From contig JAUHZU010000010.1 in assembly GCA_030425705.1 (NCBI GenBank), positions 62,001 through 126,000 on the forward strand: a DNA stretch of 64,000 nucleotides. Reading direction: 5' to 3'. Both the position numbers and the translations under genes were made by a program. Under the pieces are notes generated by a model. That model was given only the letters and a program-made list of their open reading frames with translations, searched no databases and had not been told where the DNA came from. Below, piece after piece: positions 42,142 through 50,778 of the stretch. Position 1 is the first letter of the stretch. Every line of letters starts with the position of its first letter. Origin of the DNA: Phycisphaerae bacterium. Its GTDB lineage: Bacteria > Planctomycetota > Phycisphaerae > Phycisphaerales > Phycisphaeraceae.

Positions 42142-45074
42142 GGCGTCGTGGCTTCCGGAAGGGCGTGAGCCGGTGAGTTCGGGTTCAGCGTATCGGGCGG
42201 CGCGGTGCAGGGGAAGTCGAGGGTGACGGTGGTGCCCTGCCCGGGCTGGGACTCAAGGGCGACGCTGCCGCGGTGGCTCTCGACGACACCGTGGACGAGG
42301 GCGAGCCCGAGCCCGGTGCCCTTGAGGCGGGGCTTGGTGGTGAAGAACGGCTCGAACGCGCGGTCGCGGACATCGGGGGCCATGCCCTCGCCGGTGTCTT
42401 GTACGACCAGTCGGCAACGGGGGTTGTCGCTACCGCGGTCGTGCGAGAGCGCGAGGGTGATCGTGCCGCCCTCGGGCATAGCGTCGCGGGCGTTGGTGGC
42501 GAGGTTCATGAGGACCTGTTCGAGCTCGGGGCGGTTGCCTTGGATATAGACCGGCGCGTCCTCCGGCATGTGGCAGCGGACCTTGACGCGGGGCGGGAGC
42601 ACGGCGTTGAGCAGGCGGGCGGTCTTGGTCACGACCTGCGACAGGTCGAGCGCTTCCTTCGAAGCGCCCTGGCCGCGGGCGAAGGTCAGCAGGGACTGGG
42701 TGATCTCGCCGGCCTGCCGGCAGGCCTCTTCAACGATGGCCAGCGGCTCGCGGGCGGGGTGGTCGTGGGGGAGCTGCCTGGACGCGGACTGCGCCGAGGA
42801 GTTGATCGCCAGCAGGGTGTTGCGGAAGTCGTGGGCGACGCCGCGGGCGAACCCGCCGAGCGCGTCGAGCTTCTGGCTCTGGAGGAGGCGCTGCTCGAGT
42901 TCTTCGCGGTGGTGCTCGGCCTCGATACGCCGGGTGACGTCACGGGAGATGCCGACGATGTAGGTCGGCTGGTCGTCTTCGTCGGGCACGACGAGCTGGC
43001 CGACGGCGTCGAAGACGACGTAGCTGCCGTCGCTGCGGCGGTAGCGGTGGGTGTCGGTAAAGAGGGGGTGCTCGGGAGAGAGCTTGGCGTGTTTGTCGCG
43101 GACGCGCTGGACGTCGTCGGGGTGGAAGTAGTGGAAGGCATCGGTGCCGACCATCTCCTCGGGCGGGTAGCCCAGCAGCGGCCGGACGCTGGGCGAAACG
43201 TAGGAAAACACCGCATCGCCGGTGACGCGCCAGAGCATGTCGTTGGCGTGCTCGGCGAGGGTGCGGTAGCGGGCCTCGCTGTCGGCGATGAGCGCGACGC
43301 GTTCTCGGTAGTCGGTGATGTCGACCACGGTGCCGACGAACCCGCGCGGCGCGTTGGGGTCGGCGGGGACGGGGCTGGCCTGCATGGAGACCCAGCGGGT
43401 GGGCGGGTCGTCGCGGTCGAGGCGCATCTCGCAGCGCAGCGGCGCGTTCAGCCGCAGCGCGGCGTCCCAGTGGTCGGAGACGGCGTCGCGGTCGTCGGGG
43501 TGGGCGAAGGCGGGGGCGTGGCGGTAGAGCGCGTCGGCCATGCTCAGCCCGGTCGCGTGGGTCCAGGCGGGGTTGACGTACAGCAACGCGCCGTTGGCGT
43601 CGGTCTGGAACACGCCGACGGGCGAGGCGTCGGCCAGGGCGCGGAAGCGCTTCTCGCTGCGGTGGGTGGCCTCGGCCGCCTGCTCGAGGGCCTCGAGGCG
43701 TTTGCGCTCGGTGATCTCGCGGTGCGTGCCGGCGAGGACGGTGGGGCGGCCGGCCTCGTCGCGCTGGATGACCTCGCCCTGCGTGCGGTACCAGACCCAG
43801 CGGCCCTGCGCGTCGAGGATCCGGTTCTCCGTATCGTGGTAGGGCGATTCACCCGCGAGGCATCGGCGGAGCGAGGCGCGGCGGGCGTTGTCGTCCTCGG
43901 GGTGGATGCGTGGCTGCCACCACCGCGTGTCGTGCCGCACCTCCTCGCGTGGGTAGCCCAGCTTGTCGGTCAGCACGTAGTCGGACACCAGCTCGGTCGA
44001 GCCCACCGTCCACTGCCACCGGCCCAGCCCGCCGCCGCGCAGCGCCAGCGCGGTCCACCGGCGTTCGCGGTCGGCGTCGTGCTCGGCCTGGTCGCGCAGC
44101 GTCGCGACCGCGCCGACCATCAACGCGGACACCGCCATCGCCACCAGGATCAGCTGCGTCGCCAGCAGCTGCCCGAAACTTGCGCCCGACCAGCCCACCG
44201 CCGCCATGCACAAGACGTTCACCGCCGCCAGCGCGACCAGCCCGCCCGACAGCCCGTACACCGCCGCGAGCACCGGCACGACCACGAACCCCAGGTAGAT
44301 CACGTGCAGGTCCCGCGACTCGGGCCAGGCATACAGCCCCGCCACGATCACCCCCGCGATCGCGCCCCAGCACGCCGGCCAGCCCACCGCGCCGGGCAAT
44401 GTCGGCAGCGCATCGCCCGGGCCCGTCCCCGCCCGCCCGCGCGTCAGCCACCACCGGCACACCCCCGGCAGCGCGACCAGCGCCAGCAGCGGCGCCACGA
44501 TCAGTAGCCCCACCATGTCCCCGATCGCCCAGCCCAGCACCGCCTGCGAAAACGACCCGCCGTACGGCTGGCCCATCGCCCAGCGCAGCCCCACGCCCGC
44601 GAACGCGCCCACCATCGCGCAGCCCAGCAGCGGCACCAACGCCACCGCCATCTGCCCCGGCCGGCGCAGCGGCGTCAGCGGTGGCAGCAACTGCCGCAGC
44701 CCCAGCCCGACCGCGCCGTACAAGACGATCTTCAACGCCGCCTGAGCCGTGCTGTACACCAGGTGCGCACCCAGCAGCGGCTCGGCCGCGTCACGCCAGA
44801 CCAGCATCAGCCCCAGCCAGCACGCCGCGCCCACCGCCCACGCGTACCGCCAGCCCAACGCCCAGAACACCGCCACCCCCAGCCCCGCCGGCGGATACCA
44901 CCCGCTCACCCCCGGGGCGGTCAGCAGCTGCTGCGTCAGCCACTCCAGCGTCAGCCAGACCAGCACCACCGTCGTGCCGATCAGCGCCTGCTCGCCTGGC
45001 GTCGGTTCATCCAGCCAGCGCGGACGCAGCGCCGGCCGGGCGGGGATCACCGGCATCGTGTGCGGGGGCTGCAT
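42138..45074 (-). CDS. MASE1-PAS hybrid-class sensor histidine kinase
   Basis: A 978-residue membrane sensor. Residues about 30-320 are a MASE1 sensor of eight to ten helices (SGWYPPAGLGVAVFWALGWRYAW, GWAIGDMVGLLIVAP). Three PAS domains follow between about 345 and 720, each ending in a PAC-like strand (WYRTQGEVIQRDEAGRP, GFVGTVVDITDYRERV, TYIVGISRDVTRRIEAE). The dimerisation helix has GVAHDFRNTLLAINSSA with His748, and the ATPase domain has NLATNARDAMPEGG, DTGEGM and GTGLGLALVHGVVE. There is no receiver domain. A GTG two codons earlier (45080) is an alternative start. Operon with the response regulator. The signal is unknown. Confidence 0.92.
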   Translation of the reverse strand: MQPPHTMPVIPARPALRPRWLDEPTPGEQALIGTTVVLVWLTLEWLTQQLLTAPGVSGWYPPAGLGVAVFWALGWRYAWAVGAACWLGLMLVWRDAAEPLLGAHLVYSTAQAALKIVLYGAVGLGLRQLLPPLTPLRRPGQMAVALVPLLGCAMVGAFAGVGLRWAMGQPYGGSFSQAVLGWAIGDMVGLLIVAPLLALVALPGVCRWWLTRGRAGTGPGDALPTLPGAVGWPACWGAIAGVIVAGLYAWPESRDLHVIYLGFVVVPVLAAVYGLSGGLVALAAVNVLCMAAVGWSGASFGQLLATQLILVAMAVSALMVGAVATLRDQAEHDADRERRWTALALRGGGLGRWQWTVGSTELVSDYVLTDKLGYPREEVRHDTRWWQPRIHPEDDNARRASLRRCLAGESPYHDTENRILDAQGRWVWYRTQGEVIQRDEAGRPTVLAGTHREITERKRLEALEQAAEATHRSEKRFRALADASPVGVFQTDANGALLYVNPAWTHATGLSMADALYRHAPAFAHPDDRDAVSDHWDAALRLNAPLRCEMRLDRDDPPTRWVSMQASPVPADPNAPRGFVGTVVDITDYRERVALIADSEARYRTLAEHANDMLWRVTGDAVFSYVSPSVRPLLGYPPEEMVGTDAFHYFHPDDVQRVRDKHAKLSPEHPLFTDTHRYRRSDGSYVVFDAVGQLVVPDEDDQPTYIVGISRDVTRRIEAEHHREELEQRLLQSQKLDALGGFARGVAHDFRNTLLAINSSAQSASRQLPHDHPAREPLAIVEEACRQAGEITQSLLTFARGQGASKEALDLSQVVTKTARLLNAVLPPRVKVRCHMPEDAPVYIQGNRPELEQVLMNLATNARDAMPEGGTITLALSHDRGSDNPRCRLVVQDTGEGMAPDVRDRAFEPFFTTKPRLKGTGLGLALVHGVVESHRGSVALESQPGQGTTVTLDFPCTAPPDTLNPNSPAHALPEATTP

Positions 45075-45215
45075 CAACACAAGGCCCGGGGAAAGGTGAA
45101 ACAGTTAGGGCATTGCAATATAACCCCGCGCCCCGTACCCGAGGCAAGAAAAAACCGTGTTTTGTTGAGTCCTCCGGCGTTCGTGGGGGGCCGGCGACAC
45201 CCGGCACGCCGGGCT

Positions 45216-45965
45216 TCAGAGCCGTCGCAGGTACGCCCGCACCGCCGCGTCCATGCCCATCGACAGGGCGTCCGCGACCAGCGCGTGGCCGATCGACACC
45301 TCGTCCACGCCCGGGACGCCGGCGACAAACGCCCCGAGGTTGTCCAGGTTCAGGTCGTGCCCGGCATTGACGCCCAGCCCGACGTCACGCGCCGCCTCGG
45401 CCGTCGCCGCGAACGCACCCAGCGAACGCTCCACCGCGTCACCGCCCGCCGCGAACGCCTTGGCGTACCCCTCGGTGTACAGCTCGATCCGGTCCGCCCC
45501 TGTCGCCGGCACCCGCCTGGCCATCGCCGGGTCGGGGTCCAGGAACAGACTGACCCGGCAGCCCAGGGCTTTCAGCTCCGCGACGATCGGCTTGAGCGTC
45601 TCCAGGTGCGCGACGACATCCCAGCCGTGGTCGCTGGTCGACTGCGCCGGGTCGTCGGGCACGAGCGTCGCCTGGGTCGGCTTCAAGCGGCGCAGGATCG
45701 GCATGAGGTGTCCGCCGCCGAAGTCCAGCGGGTTGCCCTCGATGTTGAATTCGCCCGTGAACGTGCCGTCCGCGAAGCGCTCGGCGATGGCGTCGCAGTC
45801 GCCCGCGCGGATGTGCCGCTCGTCCGGCCGGGGGTGGACCGTGATCCCGTGTGCCCCCGCGTCCAGCGCGGCCCGGCACATCCCCAGCACCGACGGCACA
45901 TCGCCGTCGCGCTGGTTCCGCAGCGTCGCCACCTTGTTCACATTGACCGAGAGCTTCGTCGGCAT
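45216..45965 (-). CDS. pdxJ: Pyridoxine 5'-phosphate synthase
   Basis: Condenses 3-amino-1-hydroxyacetone phosphate with deoxyxylulose 5-phosphate to form pyridoxine 5'-phosphate in the DXP-dependent vitamin B6 pathway. The 249-residue TIM barrel shows KLSVNVNKVATLRNQR, GAHGITVHPRPDERHIRAGD, FNIEGNP, LVPD and GLGVNAGHDLNLDNLG, with the catalytic Glu/His positions of the family. Stands alone; no other B6 genes nearby. Confidence 0.96.
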   Translation of the reverse strand: MPTKLSVNVNKVATLRNQRDGDVPSVLGMCRAALDAGAHGITVHPRPDERHIRAGDCDAIAERFADGTFTGEFNIEGNPLDFGGGHLMPILRRLKPTQATLVPDDPAQSTSDHGWDVVAHLETLKPIVAELKALGCRVSLFLDPDPAMARRVPATGADRIELYTEGYAKAFAAGGDAVERSLGAFAATAEAARDVGLGVNAGHDLNLDNLGAFVAGVPGVDEVSIGHALVADALSMGMDAAVRAYLRRL

Positions 45966-46008
45966 CGCGGGTACACCGCCCCCTGCGTCACGCGTGCATC
46001 ACCGCCGG

Positions 46009-46554
46009 CTACTCGAGCCCGTCGATGGCTTCTTCCACGGACTCGGGCACGACCACCGACGGGTCGGGGGTGATGCCCGGGCTGCTGAGCAGGTTCACCA
46101 CCGTGCCGGTCGCATCGTCCTCGAACTCGAGCACCTGGTAGCTCCACGACGTGCCGTTGGACGAGTCCGCCTCGATGTAGAGCCAGCCGCTGCCGGTCGA
46201 GCCCTCGACGGGCATGCGGGCGATGAAGCTGCTGCCGCTCGTGCCGGAGTTCGCCTCGATGTTGCCCTGGTTGCTCATCGTGTCCCAGAAGCCGGCCACC
46301 TCGACGGGGCTGCCGATCAGCGCCTCGACCTCCTTGCTGCCCTCGCAGGCCGCGATGCCGTCGACGTAAGGCGGCATCTTCTGCAGCTCGCTCATGCCGA
46401 ACCACATCAGCCCGCCGCACGACCCGCAGCACAGCAGGATCGGGCCGCCGATGATCAGGGGCAGGAACCACCACCAGCTCCGCGCGAACCAGCCCTTCTT
46501 CACGGGCTGGAGCTGCTGCTGCATCGGGTTCGTCGGGTCGTGGTAGCCGGTCAT
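46009..46554 (-). CDS. Coa1/Tim21-like membrane protein
   Basis: A 181-residue protein: a short cytoplasmic N-terminus, one membrane helix with a Cys cluster (FLPLIIGGPILLCCGSCGGLM), then a soluble domain with EVEALIGSPVEVAGFWDT and a beta sheet (FIARMPVEGSTGSGWLYIEAD, SYQVLEFEDD). That pattern matches the Coa1 family, which in mitochondria helps assemble cytochrome oxidase and occurs in many planctomycetes without a defined role. GGAG before the ATG supports the start. No oxidase genes are near. Confidence 0.7.
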   Translation of the reverse strand: MTGYHDPTNPMQQQLQPVKKGWFARSWWWFLPLIIGGPILLCCGSCGGLMWFGMSELQKMPPYVDGIAACEGSKEVEALIGSPVEVAGFWDTMSNQGNIEANSGTSGSSFIARMPVEGSTGSGWLYIEADSSNGTSWSYQVLEFEDDATGTVVNLLSSPGITPDPSVVVPESVEEAIDGLE

Positions 46555-46627
46555 CGTGGGGTCTCCGGTGCGGGGGTTGACCGGAGTTTACCGCGCACCG
46601 CGCCGCAGGGCAGGGAGCCCGGCCCGC

Positions 46628-47059
46628 TTATCCCCCGTCCTGCAACAGCTCCACCACCTCGCCGCCCGGGCCGGTGAAGAACGCGATGGTGATCGGCATG
46701 GGCTCGGCGCCGCCCCCGGCCGTGTTAGTCAGCGTCAGCGGCGTCGCCCCCATCGTCACCGCCATGCCCGCCGCCTCTACCGCGGCCACGACCGCCTCCA
46801 GCCGGTCCGTCCCCAGGCACAGGTGCCAGTGCACGTTCCGGTCGTCGGCCGGGGTCACCGGCCGGTCGTCATCCACCAGCTCCAGCCGCGAGCCGTCCCC
46901 GGTATCCAGGTGCGCGAACCGCGCGCCGTTCAGCTCGAACGCCGCCGCGACCGTCATCCCCAGCACACCGGTGTAGAACGCCACCGACGCGTCCAGGTCC
47001 GCCGTCCGCACCGCGACATGATGCACCCCGCCGGTGCCTAAAACCTTGTTCTGACTCAT
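46628..47059 (-). CDS. VOC-superfamily (glyoxalase/bleomycin-resistance-like) protein
   Basis: A 143-residue protein with two beta-alpha-beta-beta-beta units: GVHHVAVRTADLDASVAFYTGVLGMTV and VHWHLCLGTDRLEAVVAAVEAAGMAVTMG, ending in ITIAFFTGPGGEVVELLQD. The first His, the Glu in SRLELVDDD, the second His and the final Glu are the usual metal ligands. The AAAGGA ribosome site decides ATG 47059; upstream sequence is a dispersed repeat. Enzymatic role unknown. Confidence 0.88.
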   Translation of the reverse strand: MSQNKVLGTGGVHHVAVRTADLDASVAFYTGVLGMTVAAAFELNGARFAHLDTGDGSRLELVDDDRPVTPADDRNVHWHLCLGTDRLEAVVAAVEAAGMAVTMGATPLTLTNTAGGGAEPMPITIAFFTGPGGEVVELLQDGG

Positions 47060-47096
47060 CGTTTGTTCCTTTGAAACCAGAAAACACGCGAAGCAG

Positions 47097-47171
47097 CCAC
47101 GGATTTCACAGATCGACACAGATCGATACGCAGCGCAATTCCTAATCTGTGCCCATCCGTGAAATCCGTGG
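47097..47171. repeat. Dispersed palindromic repeat (CCACGGATTTCAC family), copy 1
   Basis: Arms CCACGGATTTCAC (47097-47109) and its exact complement at 47159-47171 enclose 49 bases that include internal ACAGAT/ATCTGT matches. Related words occur at 63051 and 63436. Lies between ettA and the VOC gene. Confidence 0.75.
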
Positions 47172-47231
47172 CCACTCCCCTTGCCTCGCTCTGCGCCTTC
47201 GCGCTGTCGCGTGAGGCAACCATCAAAGTCC

Positions 47232-48929
47232 CTACCCCCGCGTCAGTTTGCGGTACTTCAGCCGGTGCGGCTGGTCCGCATCGATGCCCAGCCGCTTCTT
47301 GCGGTCCGCCTCGTACATCTGGTAGTTGCCCTCGAAGAAGCGCACCTGGCTGTCGCCCTCGAACGCGAGGATGTGCGTCGCCACCCGGTCCAGGAACCAC
47401 CGGTCGTGGCTGATCACCACCGCGCAGCCCGGGAAGTGTTCCAGCGCCTCCTCCAACGCGCGGATCGTCTTCACATCCAGATCGTTGGTCGGCTCGTCCA
47501 GGAGCAGCACGTTCAACGGCTGCGTCAGCATCCGCGCCAAGTGGACACGGTTGCGCTGACCGCCGGACAACGTGCCGACTTGCTGAGACTGGTCCGTGCC
47601 CGTAAACGAGTACTTCGCCACATAAGCCCGGCTGTTCACCTCCATCTTCCCGAGCTTCAGCGTCTCCTTGCCGCCCGAGATCGCCTGCCAGACCGAGTCG
47701 CTGTCCTGCAGCGTCTCGCGCGACTGCTCGACGTACGACAGCGCGACCGTCTCGCCGACCTCGACGGTGCCGCTGTCCGGCTGCTCCTCGCCGGTGATCA
47801 TGCGGAACAGCGTCGTCTTGCCCGCGCCGTTCGGGCCGATCACCCCGACGATCCCGCCCGGCGGCAGCTCGAACGACACATCGTCCAGCAGCAGCTTGTC
47901 GCCGTACGCCTTGCTCGCGCCCTTCGCCCGGATGACGACGTTGCCCAGCCGCGGCCCGGGCGGGATGAAGATCTGCACCTCGGTCTCTTTCGCCTTCTCC
48001 TGCTCCTCGTAGAGCTGCTCGTACCGCGCGATGCGGGCCTTGTTCTTCGCCTGCCGGCCCTGCGGCGTCTTGCCGATCCACTCCAGCTCGCGCTGCAGCT
48101 CCTTCCGCCGCGCATCGTTGCGCGCGCCCTCCACGGCCAGCCGCTTGTCCTTCTGCGCCAGCCAGGACGAGTAGTTGCCCTTCCACGGGATGCCCTCGCC
48201 CCGGTCCAGCTCGAGGATCCAGCCCGCCACGTTGTCCAGGAAGTACCGGTCGTGCGTGATCGCGATGATCGTGCCCGGGTACTGCTGCAGGTGCCGCTCC
48301 AGCCAGCCCACCGACTCCGCGTCCAGGTGGTTCGTCGGCTCATCGAGCAGCAAAATGTCCGGCTGCTGCAGCAGCAACTGGCACAGCGCCACCCGCCGCT
48401 TCTCCCCCCCCGACAACGGCCCGATCAGCGCGTCCTCCGGCGGGCACCGCAGCGCGTCCATCGCCATCTCCAGCTTGCTGTCGATCTCCCACGCCCCCAG
48501 GTGCTCCAGCTGCTCCTGCACCTTCCCCTGCTTCTCGATCAGCTTGTCCATCTCCTCCGGCGACATCTCCTCGGCAAACTTCTCGTTGATCGCGTCGAAC
48601 TCGGCCAAGAGGCCGTACACCTCGCCCGCCGCCTCCATGACCGCCTCCTTCACGGTCTGGTCCGGGTTCAGCTTCGGCTCCTGCTCCAGCAGCCCGATCG
48701 TGTACCCCGGCTGCAACACCGTCTTCCCCTCGTACTCGGTGTCCTGCCCCGCGAGGATCCGCAGCAGCGTCGACTTGCCCGCGCCGTTCAGCCCGAGCAC
48801 GCCGATCTTCGCGCCGTAGAAGTAGGACAGGTTGATGTCCTTCAGCACGGGCTTGTTGTTGTATTCCTTCGTGACGTTGATCATCGAGTAGATGATCTTT
48901 TCCGGGTCGCTGGTCTTAGGCGCATTCAT
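47232..48929 (-). CDS. ettA: Energy-dependent translational throttle protein EttA (ABC-F)
   Basis: Ribosome-bound ABC-F ATPase that gates the first peptide bond according to the ATP/ADP ratio. The 565-residue protein has two ABC domains: Walker A GLNGAGKS and GPNGAGKT, signature LSGGEKRR and LSGGQRNR, Walker B DILLLDEPTNHLDAES and NVLLLDEPTNDLDVKT. The EttA arm and the P-site tRNA-interaction linker (about residues 245-320) are present, as in E. coli (555 residues). TACAAT seven bases before the ATG suggests a leaderless message. Confidence 0.95.
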   Translation of the reverse strand: MNAPKTSDPEKIIYSMINVTKEYNNKPVLKDINLSYFYGAKIGVLGLNGAGKSTLLRILAGQDTEYEGKTVLQPGYTIGLLEQEPKLNPDQTVKEAVMEAAGEVYGLLAEFDAINEKFAEEMSPEEMDKLIEKQGKVQEQLEHLGAWEIDSKLEMAMDALRCPPEDALIGPLSGGEKRRVALCQLLLQQPDILLLDEPTNHLDAESVGWLERHLQQYPGTIIAITHDRYFLDNVAGWILELDRGEGIPWKGNYSSWLAQKDKRLAVEGARNDARRKELQRELEWIGKTPQGRQAKNKARIARYEQLYEEQEKAKETEVQIFIPPGPRLGNVVIRAKGASKAYGDKLLLDDVSFELPPGGIVGVIGPNGAGKTTLFRMITGEEQPDSGTVEVGETVALSYVEQSRETLQDSDSVWQAISGGKETLKLGKMEVNSRAYVAKYSFTGTDQSQQVGTLSGGQRNRVHLARMLTQPLNVLLLDEPTNDLDVKTIRALEEALEHFPGCAVVISHDRWFLDRVATHILAFEGDSQVRFFEGNYQMYEADRKKRLGIDADQPHRLKYRKLTRG

Positions 48930-48942
48930 GGGCGGGATTGTA
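48930..48942 (-). promoter_or_regulatory. Candidate leaderless promoter of ettA
   Basis: TACAAT on the minus strand (48937-48942), seven bases from the ATG and no ribosome site; the 16 bases through the ATG are identical to those of the membrane protein gene starting at 20144. Confidence 0.5.
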
Positions 48943-48999
48943 GCGGAGCAGATTCAACCGCGGCGGCGCGGTCAACACGGAGGGACACGCAGACGAAAT

Positions 49000-49082
49000 G
49001 AAACCACCGATGCACACGGATGCACACCGATTACGCTCACGCGGAACTCGATCCGCGTGAATCGGTGTGCATCGGTGGTTTC
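49000..49082. repeat. Long palindromic repeat
   Basis: Perfect 18-base arms (49000-49017 and 49065-49082; words GATGCACAC and GTGTGCATC) enclose further nested complementary words (CACCGATT/AATCGGTG, TCACGCGGA/TCCGCGTGA), so the whole 83 bases can form one long hairpin. Intergenic, between ettA and the SRPBCC gene. No coding role. Confidence 0.8.
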
Positions 49083-49130
49083 AACCTGTCCCGGGTCCGC
49101 CTTACTCATACCTAGCGGCGTCCGGCGGGC

Positions 49131-49601
49131 TCACGCCGTCGCCGCCGCCGTCCCGCCGCCCTCGGCGTGGTCCTTCAGCTTCTTCATCATCTTCTTGAGG
49201 TGCATCTTCCCGAAGCACATCATGAGCGGCATCATCAGCTTCATGAAAAAGCCCATCTGCCCCTCGAAGTCGCACACGTAGTCCAGCTTCGTCCCGCCGT
49301 CCTGCTCGGCCAAGTGGTAGTCGGCCGTGGCCTTCATGTCCCCGCCGAAGCACCCGCCCCAAAACCGGATCCCCAGGTGCCTCGGCGCGTCGTGCGCGGT
49401 GATCACGCCGTCGTACGTCTGCTCCTTCCGGCCTTCCTTGATGACCATCCGCACCTTCGCACCGACCTCGGAGGGGTCCCCCTCCACGACCTCGTTGGAG
49501 ATCAGCCCGGTCATCCACTTCTTCTGCAGCTCCGGGTCCTCGATGTGGTCCCACACCGTCCGGATCGGCGCATCAATGTGCATCGTAAAAGTCATGGGCA
49601 T
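49131..49601 (-). CDS. SRPBCC-family (START-like) protein
   Basis: A 156-residue helix-grip protein: TFTMHIDAPIRTVWDHIEDPELQKKWM at the start, then VRMVIKEGRKEQTYDGVITAHDAPRHLGIRF and a long C-terminal helix, FFMKLMMPLMMCFGKMHLKKMMKKLKDHAEG, unusually rich in Met and Lys. AGGAG seven bases before ATG 49601 sets the start. Family members bind hydrophobic ligands; role here unknown. The upstream frame extension is intergenic repeat sequence. Confidence 0.8.
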   Translation of the reverse strand: MPMTFTMHIDAPIRTVWDHIEDPELQKKWMTGLISNEVVEGDPSEVGAKVRMVIKEGRKEQTYDGVITAHDAPRHLGIRFWGGCFGGDMKATADYHLAEQDGGTKLDYVCDFEGQMGFFMKLMMPLMMCFGKMHLKKMMKKLKDHAEGGGTAAATA

Positions 49602-49625
49602 GGCGGGGCTCCTGAAGGGTGCAGA

Positions 49626-49650
49626 TGAACCACAAAGACGCATGAAGAGG
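49626..49650. repeat. Degenerate copy of the GAACCACGAAGACGCG repeat
   Basis: GAACCACAAAGACGC near 49626 is a diverged copy of the dispersed repeat found at 51761, 51938 and 52716. Confidence 0.5.
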
Positions 49651-49785
49651 CGGAGAGGCCGGGCCCCACAGTCTACCCCCAATATCGCGCTGCACGAAGC
49701 ACGCCGTCCGGCGGCCAGACGGATCGCGCTTCCCCAGCACGCGTCCGAGGGGTCAATCAATAGATCAGGGATCGGGCGGCCCCGG

Positions 49786-50064
49786 TCAGGGATTCTGGGC
49801 CGGGGCGATCGCCAGCGATGCGCCGTCGCCCGTGTCCTGGCAGCACAGCGTCTTGTCCGACAGCGCCGCCGCCGCCTCCGGGTCCACCGCCAGGAACGTG
49901 TTCCCGTCCTTCTCGAACGTCTGGTCCTTGGGCCCCGGCTCGGCGATGCCCATGTTGATCTTCCCCTCCTCCGCGAACAGCCGCAGGGCCGTGTGCTCGG
50001 GCGCTTTCACATCGCTCAACTGGGAGGTGATCCAGGTCTCGGCTTCGGGGGTGACTGTCAGCAT
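49786..50064 (-). CDS. IscA/HesB-like small protein
   Basis: A 92-residue protein similar to the A-type Fe-S carrier fold: MLTVTPEAETWITSQL, LRLFAEEGKINMGIAEPGPKDQTFEKDGNTFLAVDPEAAAALSD, ending TLCCQDTGDGASLAIAP. The three Cys of true IscA (C-X60+-CGC) are not conserved; only a CC pair remains near the end, so Fe-S carrying is doubtful. It has a GGA-containing leader and stands alone. Confidence 0.72.
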   Translation of the reverse strand: MLTVTPEAETWITSQLSDVKAPEHTALRLFAEEGKINMGIAEPGPKDQTFEKDGNTFLAVDPEAAAALSDKTLCCQDTGDGASLAIAPAQNP

Positions 50065-50260
50065 CGGGTCGGTCCTTCCGTGTCAATACACGCCACCAGA
50101 CACCCGCACCAACACAGCACAAACGCCCGAAGGCCTCGAATCGTTCTTGCCTCACCCTAGGCCCAAAGCGCCCGACTGTCCAGCCCACGCATCATCACGT
50201 CCCGCTCCAAGCGATCGACGCCACGGTGTCAGACGTTCATGACAGCACGGGAGCACAACT
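50065..50260. other. Intergenic sequence before the phased array
   Basis: About 200 bases with no convincing frame. Contains a CCCTAGG-like word near 50155 and degenerate array-like words (CACGG near 50222 and 50247) that fade out of register. Nothing else seen. Confidence 0.4.
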
Positions 50261-50607
50261 CCCATCACGGTGTCGCTCGTCCGTCTAACGAAATGCTGCT
50301 CCGTCATAACACCGGCGCGCTGCCGCGTCACGGAAACATGCTCGCGCATCACGAAACCATACCGGTGCATAACGCGTCCTGATCGCTGCATAACGAAGCG
50401 GCGCCCGTGCATAACGGAACCCATCGTGTGCATAACGGCACGGAAGCGTTGCATAACGGAACGAGCCCGATGCATAACGAAACTATTCCGTTGCATAACG
50501 AAAGCAGGCCGGTGCATAACAGAACCTTCCTGCTGCATAACGAAAACAATCCGTTCCCCGCCAGATCGGAAGGGTTTCGTTATGCATCCGATGGTCTTCG
50601 TTATGCA
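50261..50607. repeat. Array of 21-bp phased repeats with core TGCATAACGAA
   Basis: The core TGCATAACGRA starts at 50366, 50387, 50408, 50429, 50450, 50471, 50492, 50513 and 50534, exactly every 21 bases, with about 10 variable bases between cores. Diverged cores continue the same register to the left at 50345, 50324, 50303, 50282 and 50261. To the right, one slot (50555) is empty, and two cores in inverted orientation (TTCGTTATGCA) occupy the next slots, 50576 and 50597. The period equals two turns of B-DNA, so every core faces the same side of the helix, as in plasmid iterons. The core overlaps a DnaA-box-like word (TTATGCA); at 50429 the extended word is TTATGCACA. All reading frames across the array are open simply because 21 is a multiple of three. 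Confidence 0.9.
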
Positions 50608-50778
50608 GGCAGGGCGATACGCCGCGTTCGGGCGGGGTTCTTGGGCGATGGAGGCCCGTAGCGGGGCGGGCCGAGTGGTTATCCGGGCGGACCCCGGCGT
50701 GATCGCGGCCGTTGCGGCTGATCCCGTGGGCGATGCTGTCGGGTTAAGTGCGGGTGGGGTTGTGCCGATTGGGTAAGT
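50608..50778. other. Intergenic sequence after the phased array
   Basis: About 170 GC-rich bases with no confident feature. Plus-strand frames continue open from the array but lack start signals. Confidence 0.35.

Noticed and set aside
42273-44507. A 744-codon plus-strand frame opposite the histidine kinase
   Set aside because: Antisense shadow of the kinase; Gly/Val/Asp-rich without motifs.
47181-49001. A 606-codon plus-strand frame opposite ettA
   Set aside because: Shadow of ettA, composed mostly of Arg, Leu, His and Gln.
50261-50607. CRISPR array
   Set aside because: The repeat unit is 21 bases with an 11-base core and about 10 variable bases; CRISPR repeats and spacers are each about 25-40 bases. 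No cas genes are present and two units are inverted.
50152-50776. Open frames across the phased array, on both strands
   Set aside because: A 21-base period keeps all frames open and gives artificial heptapeptide repeats. No frame has a credible start site, and codon use does not favour one frame.
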